Below, one piece after another: positions 60,036-64,000 of a DNA stretch of 64,000 nucleotides. Where the stretch lies: positions 15,470,673 to 15,534,672 of the forward strand of contig NC_057793.1 in NCBI RefSeq assembly GCF_014905175.1, written 5' to 3'. The notes below the pieces were generated by a model that saw only the letters and a program-made list of their open reading frames with translations, did not search any database and was not told the DNA's origin. The DNA comes from Aphidius gifuensis (lineage: Eukaryota > Arthropoda > Insecta > Hymenoptera > Braconidae). How positions within the stretch are numbered: position 1 is the first letter of the stretch; each line of letters begins with the position of its first letter. A program made the translations under genes and the position numbers.

Positions 60036-60118
60036 TCCGTTACCGGATATGACGTCTGTTTTTTCCTTTTATTCCATACCTAACCCGCGCCTAAAGATGT
60101 TTACACATCAATAACAGA
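60036..60118 (-). repeat. repeat end with ACCGGATATGACG, inverted at 63380-63470
   Basis: GTTACCGGATATGACG and CCTAAAGATGTTTACACATC are found here, and their complements at 63380-63470. They are either the ends of one composite element or two insertions of one family on either side of a BBS7 exon. Confidence 0.55.
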
Positions 60119-60699
60119 AAATATTCTATAAGTATTCGAAAAAGACAGTCAGTTGGTAATGTCATTAATTTTTCGGTCATTGTTGAGTCACTTATATAGT
60201 TGTGAAATTGACCGTCAAAAAACACACAGTCATAGTTTTCTTAGAAATCGGACGGTCACAATCGTTTACGAATTTCCAGCCCGTCATTTTTTTCTGAAGG
60301 ACTAAGTGACGTGACCGTCCAATGACAGTCACAAAATCTTTTTTACATCTCTATTTGAGGCTTCTTCTTCTTTGTCAGTCTACAACAAGAAAAAATATTA
60401 AGTTGACTCGTTTTCTATCGTATTGCAGAAGTTAACAATAAAAGTCTTCAAAAATTTTCATTTTCAAAAGAAAACTCGGATTATTCACACAAGATCTTAG
60501 TAACTTTATTTCTCAAAAATCATTGATTTTTTTCAAACAGTTTTATTTGTCACATGATTCTTCAAAACGTGATCCATAGTCCAGTCGAAAGTTGTCTGAG
60601 TTTGCGCACTTGTGGGTAAACTTTAGAAAAAAGTCATAGTTATAGACTAGAAGGTGGGAATTCAATAAGAATAGAGAAAAAATCATTTATTGAATATCT

Positions 60700-61030
60700 C
60701 TAGGTTTTCTTTTTTTCTCCGAGTTTAAGTGACTGTACGCGGAAAAAAAAGAGTTGAATCGCAGAAATGACCTTAAAGTAAATAATCCAAATAGAAAAAG
60801 GAATTGACAGCTATCATAAATTTTTTTTACAACAATTATTCTTCAATTTATTAATTTTTCAAAATAAAATCGTAATTTTTTCTCCATTTTCTTCGCGTTT
60901 AAGTGACTGTACGCGGAAAAAAAAGAGTTAAATCGCGAGTTAAAAAAAATTTATGATAGGCTGTCAATTCCTTTTTTTATTTGAATTATTTACTTTTAGG
61001 TCATTTCCGCGATTTAACTCTTTTTTTTTA
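60700..61030. repeat. complex direct and inverted repeat with GTGACTGTACGCGG
   Basis: TTTAAGTGACTGTACGCGG appears directly at 60723 and 60898. AGAGTTxAATCGC and AATTGACAGC words are inverted between 60755-60825 and 60925-61020. A rearranged MITE is likely. Confidence 0.6.
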
Positions 61031-61511
61031 ATTCTTACACAGATCCCAACTTGATTTTGACGTATTCTATGTGGAATTTCCTCAGCTTTTCAAAAAACAT
61101 AGTTTCAAAATTTTGAAAAATGGCGCACTTGCCAAAAATTGCATTTTTATAATCAAAATTGAATTTTCAAATACTTTTAGCAGTCCATTGCTAAAAATTT
61201 TTTTTCGAAAAGATAAACTTTCACTACATTAAAAACATAGTTGACAATTATTCTATTACACGGAGAGAAATCCGCTGCATAAATTACTGTAGTGGTATCG
61301 TAAAAATCATAGCTGACGTCATTAAAGTGACTAATTCCCACTTAATATAATGATTATTATTATTTACACAATGCTTCGACACTTTCTATTCCCAGTACGG
61401 CAACTTATTGTTTTAAAAAATCGACGGTAAAATATTAACAGAACAATTGAAAAAATCGAAAAAGTCTTATAGTTAAAGATTCGTCGAACTGAATTTATTA
61501 AACTTTTTCAG

Positions 61512-61698
61512 AATGAACCTTGATAGAGAATCTGCTTCTTACGGACTATCGATTGAACTTGATTCTCCAATTGATAACATTTTAATTCAATCTGATATAC
61601 CAGTCGAGTTATTGGATGAAAGTAAAAGCTCAGTAATGAGTTTATCAACTTGTGATGCTCACAAGGGGAACTTCGTTTTAGCTACATATCGTTGTCAG
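61512..61698 (+). CDS. BBS7: BBS7 exon (hinge toward the platform/appendage domain)
   Basis: Acceptor ACTTTTTCAG, donor CAG/GTAATT. One base completes the split Arg codon, then 62 codons end in phase 0. It encodes DRESASYGLSIELDSPIDN, ILIQSDIPVELLDESKSS and NFVLATYRCQ, matching the BBS7 stretch after the coiled coil (DASYSLxLE, NVLIQSDVPIDLLD, FLLATYRCQ). The next exon (expected around a LELKIRSIEGQ-type start) is not in the remaining 2.3 kb, so the gene continues beyond the window. Confidence 0.93.
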
Positions 61699-61992
61699 GT
61701 AATTTTAAATTATTAAATTTTTACATATTTTCTATACACGGAAAGAGATTCCCCTTAATATTCATGTAAAATTTCTAAACGGATTACAAAACATCATTCA
61801 TGGAGTTCTTAAAGAGATTGCTTCCAATATCTCACGTATATTTTGGAAAAGATACTTTAAAAATTTTACTTTTCTTTTGAGTATGGGATCATCAACTTTA
61901 TCCACGTAATTTTTACCATAAAGCGACAAGATATTTCTGAAAGATCCCTCGACTGTTTCAATTGCTCCTATAATGTCCTTTATATTAAAAAA

Positions 61993-63172
61993 AGATCTGG
62001 TAACGTTTGTTGGGGCGTGTTGCCCGCGTTACCGTTGAAAATTAAAAATTTTCAATACTCCGGCTAGGGCCGTGATAAATTTTATCTTTTAAATGGTTTT
62101 TAAAAGTAACCATACAATAATAGTACATTTTTTTTTATTTTTCTGAAAATCGATTTTTTTTTTTTTTTTTTCGTTCAAGTTAAGGCAAGCTATAACTTCT
62201 GTTAGAATCAACGGAATGACTTCATATTAAGCTCAAAAAACGTGGTTTTTGAAACTCTATCGCCCCTTAAGAAGTTTATCCTGATTCCAATAGTCAATTT
62301 TTTTCTATTTTTGAAACAAAAGAGACAAAAATATTTCAAAAATTCTATTTTTTACTATTTTATGAAAACTATAATTTTTTTTGAAAAAAGTATCGACTAA
62401 AAGTTGTAGGATTTTACCACACATGCTTTTTAAGACTTATGCAAAGTATCTAAGACGATTTTGTCGAAAGTTAGAGCGTTTTTCAGAAATTACTCGAAAA
62501 CTAGGAATGCAATAACTTTTGATAAAATTGTAGTAGAGACTTCGTATTAAGCTCAAACAACGCGTCTTCTGAAACTCCATCGCCCTTTATAAGAAAGAGC
62601 ATTATCTGTTCAGTCACTTTTTTTTTTTTTTTTAAAAACTAAATTTAAAAAAAAAAAAAAAACGTTTTTTTTTTAATTTTTATGAAAAATATGATTCATA
62701 GATCAAAATTTCTTCGGAGAGGCGATAGAATTTTCGAATACGCATGTTTTAAGCCTAATATGAAGTCTCTCACACCATTTCATCATGAGTTATCGTTTGC
62801 CTAAAAATTGAAAACGGCACAAGCTATAACTCAAAATAGAGTAGTCGCAGAGGTTTCATATTAGGCTTAAAATAATCTTTTTTCGAAATTCTATAACTTT
62901 TTCAAATGAATTTTTATCGTACGAATAGTATTTTTCGTGCAAAAAAAAAAAAAAAAAACACAATTTTTTTTTTTTTCGTTTTTTGGGGAAAAAAAAAAAT
63001 GGCCAAATAGATAATGTTTTTTTTTATTAGGGGCGATAGAATTTCCAGAGCTGCTTCTTTTGAGCCAAATCCGAAGTCTTTACGACAATTAGTTTAGCAG
63101 TTATGAACGTTTTTTTTTTTTGGGGGATAAATCCAATACTGCGGCTGAGCCTTTCGGCTCCTAGCCTCCGTA
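61993..63172 (-). repeat. dispersed repeat N, copy 4 (complete)
   Basis: Both ends are present: GATCTGGTAACGTTTGTTGG...GGGCGTGTTGCCCGCGTTACC at the left and the complement of ACGGAGGCTAGGAGCCG at the right. It is in the BBS7 intron after exon 61512-61698 and in the same orientation as copy 3 before that exon. Confidence 0.85.
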
Positions 63173-64000
63173 ATATAAAACAAAACTTTACTGATATTTT
63201 TATATTTGCTGGAGAATACAAGGATTTTCGTAAGATTCTCCTGTGAAATTTGAGCTTTTTCCTAGACCAAAATTTCTACCTAACAGAATCCGACAATAAA
63301 TGTTTACAATGTCTGCATAAACGGATTTTCATTTTAGGTTTTTTTTCTACTTTATTTAATTAATTAATTTGTTTATTTATTGATGTGTAAACATCTTTAG
63401 GCACCGGTAGTAGGGTGAGAGTGAAATAAATAAAAATAAAAATGAGCGTCATATCCGGTAATGGAGGCAACACTAACTCCATTATTATACAATCGGGAGT
63501 CCATTAATAGAACAGCCAACCGTCAGTAAAGTAGAAGAATTATGGAATGTCGTTTCTATATTTTGACATGGTAAAGATTATATATTGAATATTTGTATCA
63601 GCTGATTGTTCTAGCAATTTGATCACGTTGATTTGTACCGTATTAATACTCTTGAAAAATTCGTAATTCATAGTACCTCGAAAAATGAATATTTTTGATC
63701 ATCTTTTCTTTTATCTTGAAAGAAAAAACGTGAGCTAAATTATACTGATAAAATTGAGTTTCTGAGTGCAAGAAAGACACGAGCGCTTGGAGATCCAAGA
63801 AACGTGACGTCTAACTCGTCATAACTTTGTTAATAATTAATGAATCGATTTAAAACTTGTTATATGGTTTTGTTATAGTCTAGCAATACTAAAAGTAACA
63901 CCAAAATTATTATTTACTAGCCGGTCAGAAAATATGTTTTTGAAGTGAAACTCTTTTTTGGAGGTTTGAGTTTGGAGTTGAAAAAAAAATTCGTCACGAA
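63173..64000. other. BBS7 intron sequence at the right edge
   Basis: Holds the inverted partner of the 60.1 kb repeat end (63380-63470) and, at 63942, a GAAGTGAAACTC terminus like that of the element at 44880. No exon found. Confidence 0.5.

Larger units (their letters stand above)
52053..61511 (+). other. BBS7 intron, 9.5 kb, repeat-filled
   Basis: It is bounded by phases that join exactly (two bases left of it, one base right of it, together AGA for Arg). It contains a provirus relic (52.5-55.4 kb), a foldback, a tandem repeat, an (ATT)n array, N copy 3 and several MITE fragments. Words of ATCAGGAT type at 53950-54210 resemble the subterminal words of element E but have no clear CCC...GGG ends. 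Confidence 0.8.

Overview
This is AT-rich, repeat-dense nuclear DNA from an animal, most likely an insect and plausibly a parasitoid wasp. That guess rests on base composition, the short GT-AG exons, and the mix of an adintovirus/Polinton relic, a Fanzor nuclease gene and insect-type MULE and non-LTR elements. The species cannot be read from the sequence. Only one host gene is recognised with confidence: three internal exons of BBS7, a subunit of the ciliary BBSome, on the + strand at 50.0-61.7 kb. Their splice phases agree with one another. The first exon was not found and the 3' exons lie beyond the right edge. A possible second gene, of unknown function and partly broken, sits on the - strand at 0-3.6 kb.

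Layout. 0-3.6 kb: the possible - strand gene around a direct ~1 kb duplication. 3.6-7.25 kb: AT-rich, with a dispersed repeat (called N here). 7.25-20.64 kb: a four-level nest. A foldback (arms 7.25-7.69 and 20.15-20.64 kb) holds a MITE beginning CACGGAGAGAAAT. The MITE is split by an 11.6 kb inverted-repeat DNA element (element A, 8294-19938). A carries a degraded Fanzor (eukaryotic TnpB-like RNA-guided nuclease) gene on the - strand. That gene is split by a 3.3 kb element (B, 14319-17645) filled with a palindromic satellite. 21.3-30.8 kb: a decayed adintovirus/Polinton provirus with hexon-like and penton-like capsid genes, adenain-like protease, PX-like peptide, parvovirus-type phospholipase A2, packaging ATPase, two conserved genes of unknown role and protein-primed DNA polymerase. 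Most are broken by frameshifts or stops; the phospholipase frame is open. The polymerase is also split by a tRNA-derived SINE. 31.0-31.7 kb: MULE transposase fragment. 32.7-33.6 kb: Tc1/mariner-type MITE. 34.3-35.1 kb: element C. 36.6-42.05 kb: a nearly full-length non-LTR retrotransposon. 42.5-49.1 kb: foldbacks and elements D and E. 50-64 kb: BBS7, whose large intron holds an older relic of the same provirus type, a tandem repeat, MITEs and N copies.

The most original signal is a set of five DNA elements (A-E; 8294-19938, 14319-17645, 34269-35138, 44703-44807, 47771-49064). They share a terminal inverted repeat related to CCCAGGTAGAAATT and a 2-bp target duplication, but each has its own short palindromic word reiterated inside its ends. 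Element A carries the Fanzor gene, and removing element B with one TA exactly restores the Fanzor reading frame. Three of the five (A, C, E) also contain a tRNA-like sequence. A second notable signal is the provirus left flank, which has a strong G-quadruplex tract, heat-shock-element-like TTCTAGAA blocks and CRE-like ACGTCA motifs upstream of a TATA box.
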